From an uncultured Actinomycetaceae bacterium (lineage in GTDB: Bacteria; Actinomycetota; Actinomycetes; Actinomycetales; Actinomycetaceae), in contig CABQJD010000008.1 of the NCBI GenBank assembly GCA_902464405.1, forward strand, positions 7,925 to 71,924: a DNA stretch of 64,000 nucleotides, given 5' to 3'. A program made the position numbers and the translations under genes. Shown here piece by piece: positions 1 through 8,713 of the stretch. Each line of letters begins with the position of its first letter. The first letter of the stretch is position 1. Below the pieces are notes generated by a model that was not told the DNA's origin, searched no databases, and worked only from the letters and a program-made list of their open reading frames with translations.

Positions 1-978
1 GTTATGACGGAAAAGCATGGCAAAGCGCCAAGTATCCGCGAAGATATTGCCGTCTTGCAAGATTCAAAAGCACACCAGCTTTTGATGTTTCTGCCTATGC
101 TCGGGATTCTCACCTTCAGTGTTTTGCCGCTTATCTTTATGATCTCTATGGCGTTTACGAGCTATGATCATAATAACCTGGTGCTCTTTGACTGGGTAGG
201 GCTTAAAAATTTCGGAGCGATTTTCACAAACAGCTCTGGCACTGTGAATATGAGGATCTTTGGTTCAGTGCTCATCTGGACCCTTGTGTGGGCAATTTTT
301 GCAACGTTCCTGAATTTCTTCCTTGGGCTGTTTATGGCCATGATTATCAACCGTAAAACTACACGGATGAAAGGATTGTGGCGTGCACTTTTCTCGCTGA
401 GTATTGCGGTGCCGCAGTTCGTTTCCTTGCTAGTGATCAATACAATGCTCCAGCCGCAAGGCGCAATTAACCGTCTACTGCAAAATTGGGGATGGATTGA
501 TTCTGCTTTGCCGTTCTTCCAAGACGCTATGTGGGCTAGAGTGACGGTTATTGTGGTGAACCTTTGGGTAGGGATCCCGTATACGATTATGCAGATCACG
601 GGTATTTTGCAAAATATTCCAGCAGATCAATATGAGGCGGCGCGCATTGACGGCGCAAACACTTGGCAGATTTTCCGTAAGATTACGATGCCATACATTA
701 TTTTCGTGCTGACGCCGTACCTCATCACTACCTTTACGGGAAACGTAAACAACTTCAACGTGATCTATCTGCTCTCTGGTGGTGCTCCTGTGCCAGTGGG
801 AGATTCGGCAGGCAAAACCGATTTGCTCATCACGTGGCTTTATAAGCTCACAGTGGATAAGAACGATTACAACCTCGGTGCTGTGATCGGTATTATGACC
901 TTCATTGTGCTGGCTGTGGTTTCTCTCATCACGTATCGAAATTCTGGCTCCTATAAGAATGAGGAGGCGTTCCGCTGA
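1..978 (+). CDS. malF: Maltose/maltodextrin-type ABC transporter permease MalF (5' partial)
   Basis: Inner-membrane permease subunit of a family 1 sugar importer. Several hydrophobic segments are visible, and the EAA loop that docks the ATPase lies at about nt 634 (EAARIDGANTWQIFRK). The frame is open to the window edge. The first ATG, at nt 4, is probably an internal Met: Gram-positive MalF proteins are about 430 residues, and the visible start resembles the middle of that family, just before the third membrane segment, so roughly 100 or more N-terminal residues should lie upstream. The stop overlaps the next permease by one base. Sugar specificity is inferred from similarity to streptococcal MalF-like proteins as recalled. 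No ATPase gene is visible, so a shared MsiK-type ATPase is possible. Confidence 0.88.
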   Translation, partial: VMTEKHGKAPSIREDIAVLQDSKAHQLLMFLPMLGILTFSVLPLIFMISMAFTSYDHNNLVLFDWVGLKNFGAIFTNSSGTVNMRIFGSVLIWTLVWAIFATFLNFFLGLFMAMIINRKTTRMKGLWRALFSLSIAVPQFVSLLVINTMLQPQGAINRLLQNWGWIDSALPFFQDAMWARVTVIVVNLWVGIPYTIMQITGILQNIPADQYEAARIDGANTWQIFRKITMPYIIFVLTPYLITTFTGNVNNFNVIYLLSGGAPVPVGDSAGKTDLLITWLYKLTVDKNDYNLGAVIGIMTFIVLAVVSLITYRNSGSYKNEEAFR

Positions 979-1868
979 TGGCAATGAAAGAGAAAACGAA
1001 CAAACCTGGATTCTGGCACAACTATCGTCAGCGCCGCTTAGCAGGCGATATTATCGTGCATACTTTCCTAGCGGTGATGGCAGTTATATGGATGATTCCT
1101 ATTGTGTGGGTATTTGCGGAGTCATTCAACGCAAATACCGCTCCCTTCACAGCTACGTTCTTTCCAAGAGAATTTACGATCAATAATTACGTGCAGCTCT
1201 TTACGGATCGCTCCGTGATGAACTTTCCGAAGATGTTTATGAATACGCTCATTATTGCGTGCTTCACGTGCGCAATATCGCTCATATTTATTCTCTCGGT
1301 GGCGTACGTGATGAGCAGAATGCGTTTTCGCTTGCGCCGTACTTTTATGAACGTCGTTCTGATTCTGGGAATGTTTCCAGGGATCATGGCTGTTTCGGCG
1401 ATCTATTTCATTTTGAAAGCGATAGGATTGACCTCTGGCGGCACGACGATTATTGCACTTATCTTGGTGTATTCTGCAGCTTCAGGAGCAGGATTCTATG
1501 TGATGAAAGGATATATGGATACTATCCCAACATCGCTGGATGAAGCAGCTATCCTTGATGGGTGTACTCGCACGCAAGTATTTTTCAAAATTATTATTCC
1601 AGTGTGTAAACCGATGATTGTGTATCAGGCAATTGTGAGCTTCCTTGGGCCATGGCTTGATTTTGTGATGGCAAAAGTAATTGCCCGCACCCAATCAGAC
1701 TATACGGTATCACTAGGATTATGGCTTATGCTTGAGAAGGAATATATTGCCGACTGGTATGCGCGCTTTGCAGCGGGTGCTGTGGTGGTCTCAATTCCTA
1801 TTGCGATTCTCTTTATCGTGATGCAGCGTTTCTATCAAGATTCTATGGCAGGGTCTGTGAAAGGGTAA
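978..1868 (+). CDS. malG: Maltose/maltodextrin-type ABC transporter permease MalG
   Basis: Second membrane permease of the sugar importer, 296 residues, a normal length for MalG. The N-terminal cytoplasmic tail is basic and is followed by about six hydrophobic segments. The EAA loop (DEAAILDGCTRTQVFFKI) starts near nt 1539. The ATG at 978 shares its A with the malF stop codon, a sign of translational coupling. It should form a heterodimer with MalF and take sugar from a binding protein encoded outside the window. Substrate is inferred from the MalF partner rather than from any residue seen here. Confidence 0.9.
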   Translation: MAMKEKTNKPGFWHNYRQRRLAGDIIVHTFLAVMAVIWMIPIVWVFAESFNANTAPFTATFFPREFTINNYVQLFTDRSVMNFPKMFMNTLIIACFTCAISLIFILSVAYVMSRMRFRLRRTFMNVVLILGMFPGIMAVSAIYFILKAIGLTSGGTTIIALILVYSAASGAGFYVMKGYMDTIPTSLDEAAILDGCTRTQVFFKIIIPVCKPMIVYQAIVSFLGPWLDFVMAKVIARTQSDYTVSLGLWLMLEKEYIADWYARFAAGAVVVSIPIAILFIVMQRFYQDSMAGSVKG

Positions 1869-1911
1869 GCCAATCGTTAATATCAATGATTATGACGCGA
1901 GTCCCGCGCCA

Positions 1912-2640
1912 TTGCGCAAGCAGCGGCGCGGGCTTAGCGCTTTTCGTCTAAAAATTATTGCAGGCGTCTTTCTTTCGCTATCGGTTGCATCGAGTACTCT
2001 GATTCCTGCCCTTTTAGGCGATCCGCACGAAAATTTCACAGCGCTCACAGTAGTAGTTATCTGCGAAGTAGTATCGTGGAGTGCACTGCCGATCTATGCG
2101 TGGCTGTTAGTTTCAGGTTTCCAGCACACTCGTTCAGTTGCCGGGTATGGAGCGCGTTTAGCTGTGCTGGCATTAGGGTCTGAGATTCCTTACGATTTAG
2201 CCACATATGGAACTTTTTCTTTTGCTGGGCAAAATCCTGTGTGGGGGCTTCTTCTCGCACTTATCGTGCTTGTACTTGTGCAGGAAATACGCACCCGTTA
2301 CAGCGGCGTAGCAGGAGCTGCTTTAATTTTTGCAGTGACACTTCTTGGTGTGCTCTGGGCTTTTATGTGCCGCATTGGGCTGCGTCAAGAGATAATGAAT
2401 ATCGGGGCATTGATTATCATTTTTTCCTTGATATTTTATCTGCTTGAATTGCGTGAAAATACGATGATGGTGACGGCTGGTCTAATTGGCTCACTGTGCC
2501 TCGTCACCCCAGCAATCGGGGTAGCATTTTTGCATTACCGCAACGAAACGTTGGGCTATCAGCAGGCTTCAACGCAGTGGCTCTTCTATTATGTGTATCC
2601 GATAATGCTACTAGCAGGCGTAGGAATAACCTTCTTATAG
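1912..2640 (+). CDS. TraX-family integral membrane protein
   Basis: A 242-residue protein with about seven hydrophobic segments. The N-terminal half carries the TraX-family pattern: an early LKIIA segment, then ALPIYAWLLVSGFQHTR, then LGSEIPYDL and a QNPVWG-like segment. TraX acetylates F-pilin, but most chromosomal homologues have no known substrate. The only near start is TTG at 1912, without a clear ribosome site; the frame is open back to 1861 with no ATG or GTG, so the start is uncertain. It lies 43 nt after malG and may be co-transcribed. The residues expected at the end of the first TraX segment are degenerate here (FLSLSVASSTLIP), so activity is uncertain. Confidence 0.65.
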   Translation: MRKQRRGLSAFRLKIIAGVFLSLSVASSTLIPALLGDPHENFTALTVVVICEVVSWSALPIYAWLLVSGFQHTRSVAGYGARLAVLALGSEIPYDLATYGTFSFAGQNPVWGLLLALIVLVLVQEIRTRYSGVAGAALIFAVTLLGVLWAFMCRIGLRQEIMNIGALIIIFSLIFYLLELRENTMMVTAGLIGSLCLVTPAIGVAFLHYRNETLGYQQASTQWLFYYVYPIMLLAGVGITFL

Positions 2641-2709
2641 CAGCTTTGGCATATACGGCATATATGTGAGAAACGTAAATATTATAGTGCCGAAATGCTC
2701 TCGAAGCGT

Positions 2710-3978
2710 TTAATTATCGCCTGCAGTAGCTGTAATGCTTGCAGCGTGTGCGCAAAATTCTTTAAGTATTTTTTCAATGTGGCTTGTTTCTATTAAGAAG
2801 CCGTCGTGCCCTGCAGAAGATATAACTTCTCTATAGGAGGCATATGGAATATGCTGAGCTGATTTAGCGCATTCGCAAGCAGGAAATAAACGATCAGAAT
2901 CCACTCCGATTATTAAAGTGCGTGCTGTGATAGATTCTGCTGCTCGGCGAGCGCCTCCACGCCCGCGCCCAATATCGTGGCTCATCATTGCGCGAGTAAG
3001 CGCTCTATAAGAGCCAGGATCGAAACGGTTACTTAATTTTTCCCCGTGATAGTCGAGGTAGGATTCTACTGCATACTTCTCATCAGCTGAAGGCTTCTCG
3101 CTGGGCTGCAAATGGCGACCAAAACGATTATTAAATTCATTAGTACTTCGATACGTCGCATGAGCTATTTTCCGTGCCAGTGCCATGCCTTGATTTCCTG
3201 CGTTTTTATCTCGTGAAAGGTAGTAGTTTCCGTCAGCAAAACTGGGATCTAGATCTTGGGCGCATATCTGCATATGCGCCCAAGCAATCTGATCGGCACT
3301 CATCGTCTCAGCCGTTGCGATAAGTACTAACGATTGGACCTGCTGTGCAAACATACACGCCCATTCAAAAGCGCGAAAACCTCCTGCAGAAGGTCCGATC
3401 ACGAGATTCCATGATGAAATCCCTAACCGCAGACGCAACTGATTCTCAGCTTTCACCTGATCGCGAATAGTGATCGACGGGAAGCGCGATCCCCACGGCA
3501 AACCGTCAGGTGCTGGCCATGCTGGCCCTGTAGACCCCTGGCAGCCTCCTAAACAATTAGGAGCCACCACGAAATAACGATCTGTGTCGATTGCTTTTTT
3601 GCTTCCCACTAAGCTATCCCACCATCCTGCAGTCGGATGGCTTTGACTCTGGGAGCCGCAAACATGGCTATCTGCAGTTAGAGCGTGCAAGATGAGCACA
3701 GCATTTGAAGCATCATCATTCAGTTTTCCCCACGTCTCATAAGCCAGATATGCATGTGGTAACGATCCGCCATTTTCTAGCGGATACTCATCTAAGGCAA
3801 TAAACTTTCGATTTCCTGGGGCGTCACCAGGAAGCCATGCAGGGGTATGTGCCCAGTTCGTGCCAGGATATTGGAGACGAGGGCTGCTTATACTTGGGAT
3901 CCTTGTATCTGAATCGATGAAAGCGTCTAGCTGCTCGCTAGAATATCTTTCTAGCGCGAGAGGCGATGAGGAAAACAT
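2710..3978 (-). CDS. metX: Homoserine O-acetyltransferase (MetX family)
   Basis: Alpha/beta-hydrolase-fold acyltransferase that activates homoserine, the first committed step of methionine synthesis, in the cytoplasm. 422 residues. Family signatures include VVAPNCLGGCQGSTGP (about 137-152). The probable triad is Ser197 in a GPSAGG elbow, Asp362 in SDRLFP and His391 in SAGHDGFL. Most MetX proteins have GGSMGG at the elbow, so this variant is unusual and the acyl donor or acceptor could differ. The start is preceded by a GAAAGAAG ribosome site. It lies 86 nt downstream of metY on the same strand, so the pair forms the direct-sulfhydrylation route. Confidence 0.88.
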   Translation of the reverse strand: MFSSSPLALERYSSEQLDAFIDSDTRIPSISSPRLQYPGTNWAHTPAWLPGDAPGNRKFIALDEYPLENGGSLPHAYLAYETWGKLNDDASNAVLILHALTADSHVCGSQSQSHPTAGWWDSLVGSKKAIDTDRYFVVAPNCLGGCQGSTGPAWPAPDGLPWGSRFPSITIRDQVKAENQLRLRLGISSWNLVIGPSAGGFRAFEWACMFAQQVQSLVLIATAETMSADQIAWAHMQICAQDLDPSFADGNYYLSRDKNAGNQGMALARKIAHATYRSTNEFNNRFGRHLQPSEKPSADEKYAVESYLDYHGEKLSNRFDPGSYRALTRAMMSHDIGRGRGGARRAAESITARTLIIGVDSDRLFPACECAKSAQHIPYASYREVISSAGHDGFLIETSHIEKILKEFCAHAASITATAGDN

Positions 3979-4064
3979 TCGTTGATCTTCTTTCGGCTCA
4001 TATTGTAGTGTGGCGTATTTTAGCTGCGGCTCGAGTGAAGCACTACGGATAGTGCGGAGTCTGA

Positions 4065-5357
4065 TTATTGGCTAATTACTGCGAAGGCCTTTTCAAGATC
4101 GGCAATAATATCTTCTATATCCTCTAAACCGATAGAGAGGCGAATAGTTGACTGGCTTATTCCTGCTGCTTTTAGCTCTTCTTCGCTTGCCTGCGAATGG
4201 GTTGTAGAAGCAGGGTGAATAGCAAGAGAACGCAGATCGCCTAAATTAGCTACGTTGCTTAGAAGTTTCAGCGTATCAACGAAATGCTCTCCATCGTTTC
4301 TATCTCCTTCAAGATCGAAAGCTAAAACGCCGCCAGCGCCATGTGGGGCATATTTTTGCTGTAAATGATGGGTTGGCGCAGATGCTAACCCGGAATAATT
4401 GACTGATCGAACCAAGTGGTGTTTTTCTAGGAACTGTGCAACTGCTTGAGCATTTTCGGCGTGCCGTTGGACGCGTAACGAGAGAGTTTCAATTCCGATA
4501 GTGACGAGGAAGGAATTAAAGGGGCTTGCTGAGAATCCGAAATCGCGTAGTCCTTGCACTCTAGCTTTCAAAATAAAAGCCTGCGCACCAAGATCTTTAT
4601 AAATAAGACCGTGATAAGAAGGATCTGGTTCGTTGAATTGAGGAAAACGGTTAGGGGAAGAGCTCCAATCGAACTTTCCGCCATCAACGATCACTCCTTG
4701 AATTGAATTTCCATGCCCGCATAAATATTTAGAAGCTGAATGTATGACGATATCAGCTCCCCATTCCAAAGGACGCGTCAAATAAGGCGTGGCGATAGTA
4801 TTATCAACGATAAAAGGCACTCCCACTTTGTGAGCTGCTGAAGCGACTCCTTCAATATCAAGAAAATCGTTCTTCGGATTAGGAATAGTTTCAGCGAAAA
4901 AAGCTACTGTTCGTTCATTTGCTGCGGCTTCCCACTGCGTAAGATCAGTAGGATCGGCAACGAACGTCGTAGTGATTCCGTAGCGAGGAAGATTATTCGC
5001 TAGGAAAGCAAGAGTACCGCCATACAGAGAAGGAGAAGCCACAATATTGTCTCCAGCGCTGGCAATCGTCAAAATCGTCAGCGCAAGTGCTGCTGCTCCT
5101 GAAGACGTTGCAAGTGCGCCTACGCCTCCTTCTAAAGAATTGACGCGTGCTTCAAATACTTCATTAGTGGGGTTGTTGAGGCGAGTATAAATAGGACCTT
5201 GCTCTTTGAGTGCAAAACGATCGGCAGCTTGCTGAGAATTATGAAATACGTATCCGTTCGTTTGGTACAGAGGTGGAACTGGAGATCCTGTTTCTTGATC
5301 GGGGGAGTATCCAGCGTGAATTTGGCGAGTGTTGAATCCCCATGTTTCTTTAGTCAT
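4065..5357 (-). CDS. metY: O-acetylhomoserine sulfhydrylase (MetY)
   Basis: PLP-dependent enzyme of the Cys/Met metabolism family that joins O-acetylhomoserine with sulfide to give homocysteine. 430 residues, typical of MetY. The PLP lysine is K210 in SASKYLCGHG, and the FIVDNTIATPYL stretch (182-193) holds the cofactor-contacting Asp. The C-terminal IRLSIGLEDIEDII is standard for the family. The ATG at 5357 has an AAAAGGATAA ribosome site. It is first in the metY-metX unit. The 200-nt upstream leader has a perfect 18-bp palindrome, a Cys-containing short frame and a terminator-like hairpin, suggesting control by sulfur amino acid supply. Confidence 0.93.
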   Translation of the reverse strand: MTKETWGFNTRQIHAGYSPDQETGSPVPPLYQTNGYVFHNSQQAADRFALKEQGPIYTRLNNPTNEVFEARVNSLEGGVGALATSSGAAALALTILTIASAGDNIVASPSLYGGTLAFLANNLPRYGITTTFVADPTDLTQWEAAANERTVAFFAETIPNPKNDFLDIEGVASAAHKVGVPFIVDNTIATPYLTRPLEWGADIVIHSASKYLCGHGNSIQGVIVDGGKFDWSSSPNRFPQFNEPDPSYHGLIYKDLGAQAFILKARVQGLRDFGFSASPFNSFLVTIGIETLSLRVQRHAENAQAVAQFLEKHHLVRSVNYSGLASAPTHHLQQKYAPHGAGGVLAFDLEGDRNDGEHFVDTLKLLSNVANLGDLRSLAIHPASTTHSQASEEELKAAGISQSTIRLSIGLEDIEDIIADLEKAFAVISQ

Positions 5358-5439
5358 GTTGTTTATCCTTTTCGAGTGATTAGTGATGTGTATCTGTGAG
5401 TTTTAGAAAACCGCTACTGGAATATCTACTTCGGATAAA

Positions 5440-5574
5440 CAAAAAGCCCAGTGAAGGAGTCCGAAGGGATTTTCCTATGCACGGGCAAACGCGTCGCCGC
5501 CATCGAGGCGGATTACAGAGAACTGACCGTGCGGTCAGTAAAACATTCGACGTGTCATATTGCAAAGCTAGCAT
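5440..5574 (-). promoter_or_regulatory. metY leader: palindromic operator, short Cys-containing frame and attenuator-like hairpin
   Basis: Three elements precede metY on the minus strand. First, a perfect 8-2-8 inverted repeat ACTGACCGTGCGGTCAGT at 5522-5539, shaped like a TetR-family operator; a weak TTGCAA-17-TTTACT promoter ends in its edge. Second, a short open frame with two Cys codons in a PRWRRRVCPCIG context, overlapping a CCGCC/GGCGG hairpin (5497-5511). Third, a hairpin whose GCCCGTG and CAC(T)GGGC arms lie at 5480-5486 and 5446-5453, followed by TTTTTG, which looks like an intrinsic terminator. The layout suits ribosome-mediated attenuation, but the reading start of the peptide is unclear. 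Function is inferred. Confidence 0.45.
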
Positions 5575-6016
5575 AGTTTTTTAGCAGCGCCTATTTTGAG
5601 TCGTTATGTTTCAAAATGTGATACGCCTTAATGGAGGAAGAGCTGAGCGATGTTGATTGGTGCATATGCTGAGCGCCCTTCGGATTTACTAAGCGTGCGC
5701 TGTTCATTTCCTTTTTTGCGTATGCTTGTTGGCAAATCTAGAGAGCACAAGAGAGCGCAGTGGTCACTATAATCTTGGCAAACTTTGAAAGCTCGGGCAG
5801 ATAAGGAGTTGATAATGCTGCGCTATACGTGAAAACAGGCGTGAAACCACTCTATTAAGAAACCAGGTATGGTGTGACCGGGTACGGCGTGAGGTGCGAA
5901 ATTTTTTGCAAAAATTTCCACGTGAATTTCGTGTAGAAATCTCACATGGAAATTTCGCATACACTTCTCAAAAGCGATGGAAACTCAAGCTAAGGAAAAT
6001 ATGAGCGAGATGAACG
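5575..6016. other. Intergenic region between parC and metY
   Basis: No convincing gene is present; the short frames here are unsupported by a ribosome site or protein-like composition. The region contains the distal part of the metY promoter area and a long hairpin at 5910-5959, listed separately, that is well placed to end the parC transcript. Confidence 0.5.
5910..5959 (-). terminator. Long imperfect hairpin downstream of parC
   Basis: AAATTTCCACGTGA pairs with TCACATGGAAATTT, with an inner ATTTC-GTGTA-GAAAT helix, giving about 18 base pairs with one mismatch and one bulge. On the minus strand the stem is followed by TTTTTG. A wider TGCGAAATTT / AAATTTCGCA repeat (5895-5904 and 5950-5959) overlaps it and could form an alternative stem. 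Position 60-100 nt after the parC stop suits a terminator, though the stem is AT-rich. Confidence 0.5.
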
Positions 6017-8458
6017 TTAGTTCCCAATCGCGGCAATCACCGTTTCTATCTTTGTGCCAGAGGCGTCACGCTTTGCTTCAATAGGGGGGAGAGTCACGGC
6101 TTTTCCTCGTGAAGTAGCTGCTTTTGCAGGTAGCTGCCCGACCCATGCAAGGTGCAGAATATCTTCTCCTTTAAGGAATTTTTGAGCTCGCACGCCTCCA
6201 GTTGCGCGCCCTTTAGGAGGGAATGCGGCAAGTGGGGTAGTTTTCACTGATCCTGCAGTAGTGCCAGGAAGGGCGTCAGCAAGCGAAGCAATGGTGACTA
6301 CGCCTGTTTCAGCAAGCGATTCATTGCTGACAACTCCCAGACATATCACAGATGCGTCCTTATTGACGCGGATGCCAGCAATACCTTGCCCGCTTCTGCC
6401 TTGTGCGCGCACATCTGCTGCAGAAAATCGTAGGAGCTGAGCATCTGAGGTAATAAGCACAAGTTCGCTTGTATCTGGTGCGTGTGCAGCGCCGATAACT
6501 CTATCTCCTGCACCCAAAGTGATTGCTTCGAATGGAGATTTCGCTGCAAGATCAGCCATATTGAGGCGTTTAATTTTTCCTTGAGCTGTGGCAAACGCTA
6601 TAGGAGCAGCGTCGGCAGCAAGCGAACTCACTGCCACAACGACTTCACCCTTTTCGAGCAAGATCATATCTGAGATATTTGATCCGCCTTGTAGGCTCGG
6701 GGCATTTTCAGTGTATGGAAGAGCAGGAATATCCAGTGCAGGCAAACGGTAGATATTCCCATGTGAGGTGATGACGCCAATTTCGGCGTGGTTCGTCACC
6801 TTTACTTCGCACTGAATCGCATCGTGAGCACAGCGGACGCCAGTATGAGAAGTCGCTTCACTGCTCACAATTCTAGCGATACGCCCTGTTGCGGAAAGGA
6901 GTACACAGCAGGGGTCGTCTTCTACTTTCATAGCTAGAGGCTTGCCGTTTACTGGCGTGGCAATCGTTTCACTTTCGAGAAGAAGCGTGCGTCGAGGAGT
7001 GCCGTATTTTTCGGCGACTTCACCCATTTCGTTGCTGACGAGGGTGCGCAGCTTTTCATCTGAGGCGAGAATTCCGCTTAGAAAATCGATTGTCTCGTTC
7101 AGCTGATTGCGTTCGGCTTCTAGCTCGATCTGTGAAAACTTTGTGAGACGGCGAAGGCGCAGCTCTAAGATGTAGTCTGCTTGAGCTTCAGAAAGATCGA
7201 AACCTGCCATGAGTCGGTGCTGGGCTATAGAGGAATCGTCAGAGGAGCGAATCACGGAGATTACTTCGTCGATATCTACGATTGCTATGAGCAGCCCTTC
7301 AACTAAATGAAGACGATCTTGCGCTTTCTTTAAGCGATGTTCCGTGCGTCGGCGCGTCACAGATAAGCGGTGATCCACATACACCTGCAGAATATCTTTG
7401 AGTCCAAGTATTCTGGGCTGCCCATCTACAAGAGCTACGTTGTTGATGCCAAAAGATTCTTCGAGCGGTGTGTGCTTGTAGAGAGCAGCGAGCACAGCTT
7501 CGGGGTTGAAAGCATTTTTAACTTCGATCACAAGCCGCATTCCGTGGTGACGATCCGTGAGGTTTTGCACCCCAGAAATACCTTGAATCTTCTTGCTTTG
7601 CACGCCCTCTTTGATTTTTTCGATCACTTTTTCAGGGCCAACCATATAAGGGAGTTGGGTGAAAATAATTCCTTTTTTGCGCGGTGAAATGTTTTCGATA
7701 TGGGCGAGAGCGCGGGTCTTAAAGCTCCCTCGTCCTGTTTCATATGCTTGGCGAATTCCTTCAAGACCAACGATTTTTCCGCCTTCGGGAAGATCAGGGC
7801 CTGGGATGAATCGTATAAGTTCGTCGAGTGTGGCATCAGGATGGGCTAGAAGGTGACGAGCTCCAGAAATCACTTCGATTAGGTTATGCGGGGCCATATT
7901 CGTTGCCATGCCGACGGCAATACCGCTTGAGCCATTGACGAGGAGATTTGGTATAGCGGCTGGAAGTACTTCTGGCTGCAAAGAAGTATTGTCGTAATTC
8001 GGCAGCATATCGACGACGTCTTCGCTGAGACTTTCAACCATTGCCAGTGACGCTGGAGTCATGCGAACTTCTGTGTAGCGGGGTGCTGCTGGGCCGTCAT
8101 CAAGAGAACCGAAATTGCCGTGCCCATCAACCATCGGCAGGCGCATCGTAAAAGGCTGAGCCAAACGAACCATGGCATCGTAAATAGCGGAATCGCCGTG
8201 CGGGTGGAGTCTGCCCATGACGTCACCCACTACTCGTGAGCTCTTGACGTGCCCTTTTTCTGGGCGGAGTCCCATCTGCTCCATTTGGAAGAGGATACGC
8301 CGCTGCACGGGTTTCAGCCCATCGCGCGCATCAGGCAGGGCGCGTGCATAGATAACGGAATAAGAGTATTCGAGAAAGCTTGTGCGCATCTCCTTGGAGA
8401 CGTCTATATCCACGATGCTTTCATGAGTATTCTTCGCAAGAGTTGTTTTTGATACCAC
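6017..8458 (-). CDS. parC: DNA topoisomerase IV subunit A (ParC) / GyrA-family protein
   Basis: Type IIA topoisomerase breakage-reunion subunit, 813 residues from the preferred GTG start. The active-site Tyr is residue 128 in AAPRYTEVRM. The quinolone-contact motif GDSAIYD keeps Ser90 and Asp94, the susceptible state. The coiled-coil gate follows and then a C-terminal six-bladed domain with short degenerate repeats. The frame extends to an ATG at 8551, but similarity begins only shortly before DIDVSKEMRTSF. The GTG at 8458 sits exactly six bases after a GATAAT -10 box, which suggests a leaderless mRNA. It should pair with a ParE encoded elsewhere. GyrA would be longer with a GyrA-box; I see none, so ParC is preferred. 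Confidence 0.85.
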   Translation of the reverse strand: MVSKTTLAKNTHESIVDIDVSKEMRTSFLEYSYSVIYARALPDARDGLKPVQRRILFQMEQMGLRPEKGHVKSSRVVGDVMGRLHPHGDSAIYDAMVRLAQPFTMRLPMVDGHGNFGSLDDGPAAPRYTEVRMTPASLAMVESLSEDVVDMLPNYDNTSLQPEVLPAAIPNLLVNGSSGIAVGMATNMAPHNLIEVISGARHLLAHPDATLDELIRFIPGPDLPEGGKIVGLEGIRQAYETGRGSFKTRALAHIENISPRKKGIIFTQLPYMVGPEKVIEKIKEGVQSKKIQGISGVQNLTDRHHGMRLVIEVKNAFNPEAVLAALYKHTPLEESFGINNVALVDGQPRILGLKDILQVYVDHRLSVTRRRTEHRLKKAQDRLHLVEGLLIAIVDIDEVISVIRSSDDSSIAQHRLMAGFDLSEAQADYILELRLRRLTKFSQIELEAERNQLNETIDFLSGILASDEKLRTLVSNEMGEVAEKYGTPRRTLLLESETIATPVNGKPLAMKVEDDPCCVLLSATGRIARIVSSEATSHTGVRCAHDAIQCEVKVTNHAEIGVITSHGNIYRLPALDIPALPYTENAPSLQGGSNISDMILLEKGEVVVAVSSLAADAAPIAFATAQGKIKRLNMADLAAKSPFEAITLGAGDRVIGAAHAPDTSELVLITSDAQLLRFSAADVRAQGRSGQGIAGIRVNKDASVICLGVVSNESLAETGVVTIASLADALPGTTAGSVKTTPLAAFPPKGRATGGVRAQKFLKGEDILHLAWVGQLPAKAATSRGKAVTLPPIEAKRDASGTKIETVIAAIGN

Positions 8459-8464
8459 CGTGCA

Positions 8465-8470
8465 ATTATC
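8465..8470 (-). promoter_or_regulatory. -10 box of a leaderless promoter for parC
   Basis: GATAAT read on the minus strand, then a 6-nt spacer and the GTG start. Five of six bases match TATAAT. There is no good -35 hexamer. The same spacing recurs before six other genes in this window. Confidence 0.5.
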
Positions 8471-8701
8471 TAGTGAAACGTATATTTTGGGGAGATCGGC
8501 ACACGTGAGATAGCCCCTATGCTGTGAATTTTTTTGCTGTGATATATGCAAAAAAAGAAATTTAGTGAAAAGGGCTCAGTGTGTAGTGTTGAGGCGAGTT
8601 TCATAGCAGGCGTTGGGTAGCTTCTAGTGCGCATTAGCTATCAGAAGCTGGAAGCTGGAGCTGAAATAGCTGCATTGCTGCACAGAGTGTGCTCTAGGCG
8701 G

Positions 8702-8707
8702 TAGGCT
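8702..8707 (+). promoter_or_regulatory. -10 box of a possible leaderless promoter (NUDIX gene)
   Basis: TAGGCT fits the actinobacterial TAnnnT -10 pattern and is followed by exactly six bases and the ATG at 8714. No strong -35 is seen. A weak GAAGG within the spacer could also act as a ribosome site. Confidence 0.4.
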
Positions 8708-8713
8708 GAAGGT

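Noticed and set aside
5396..5584. 62-codon plus-strand frame
   Set aside because: It is antisense to the metY leader and contains the palindrome and hairpin elements; no ribosome site is seen.
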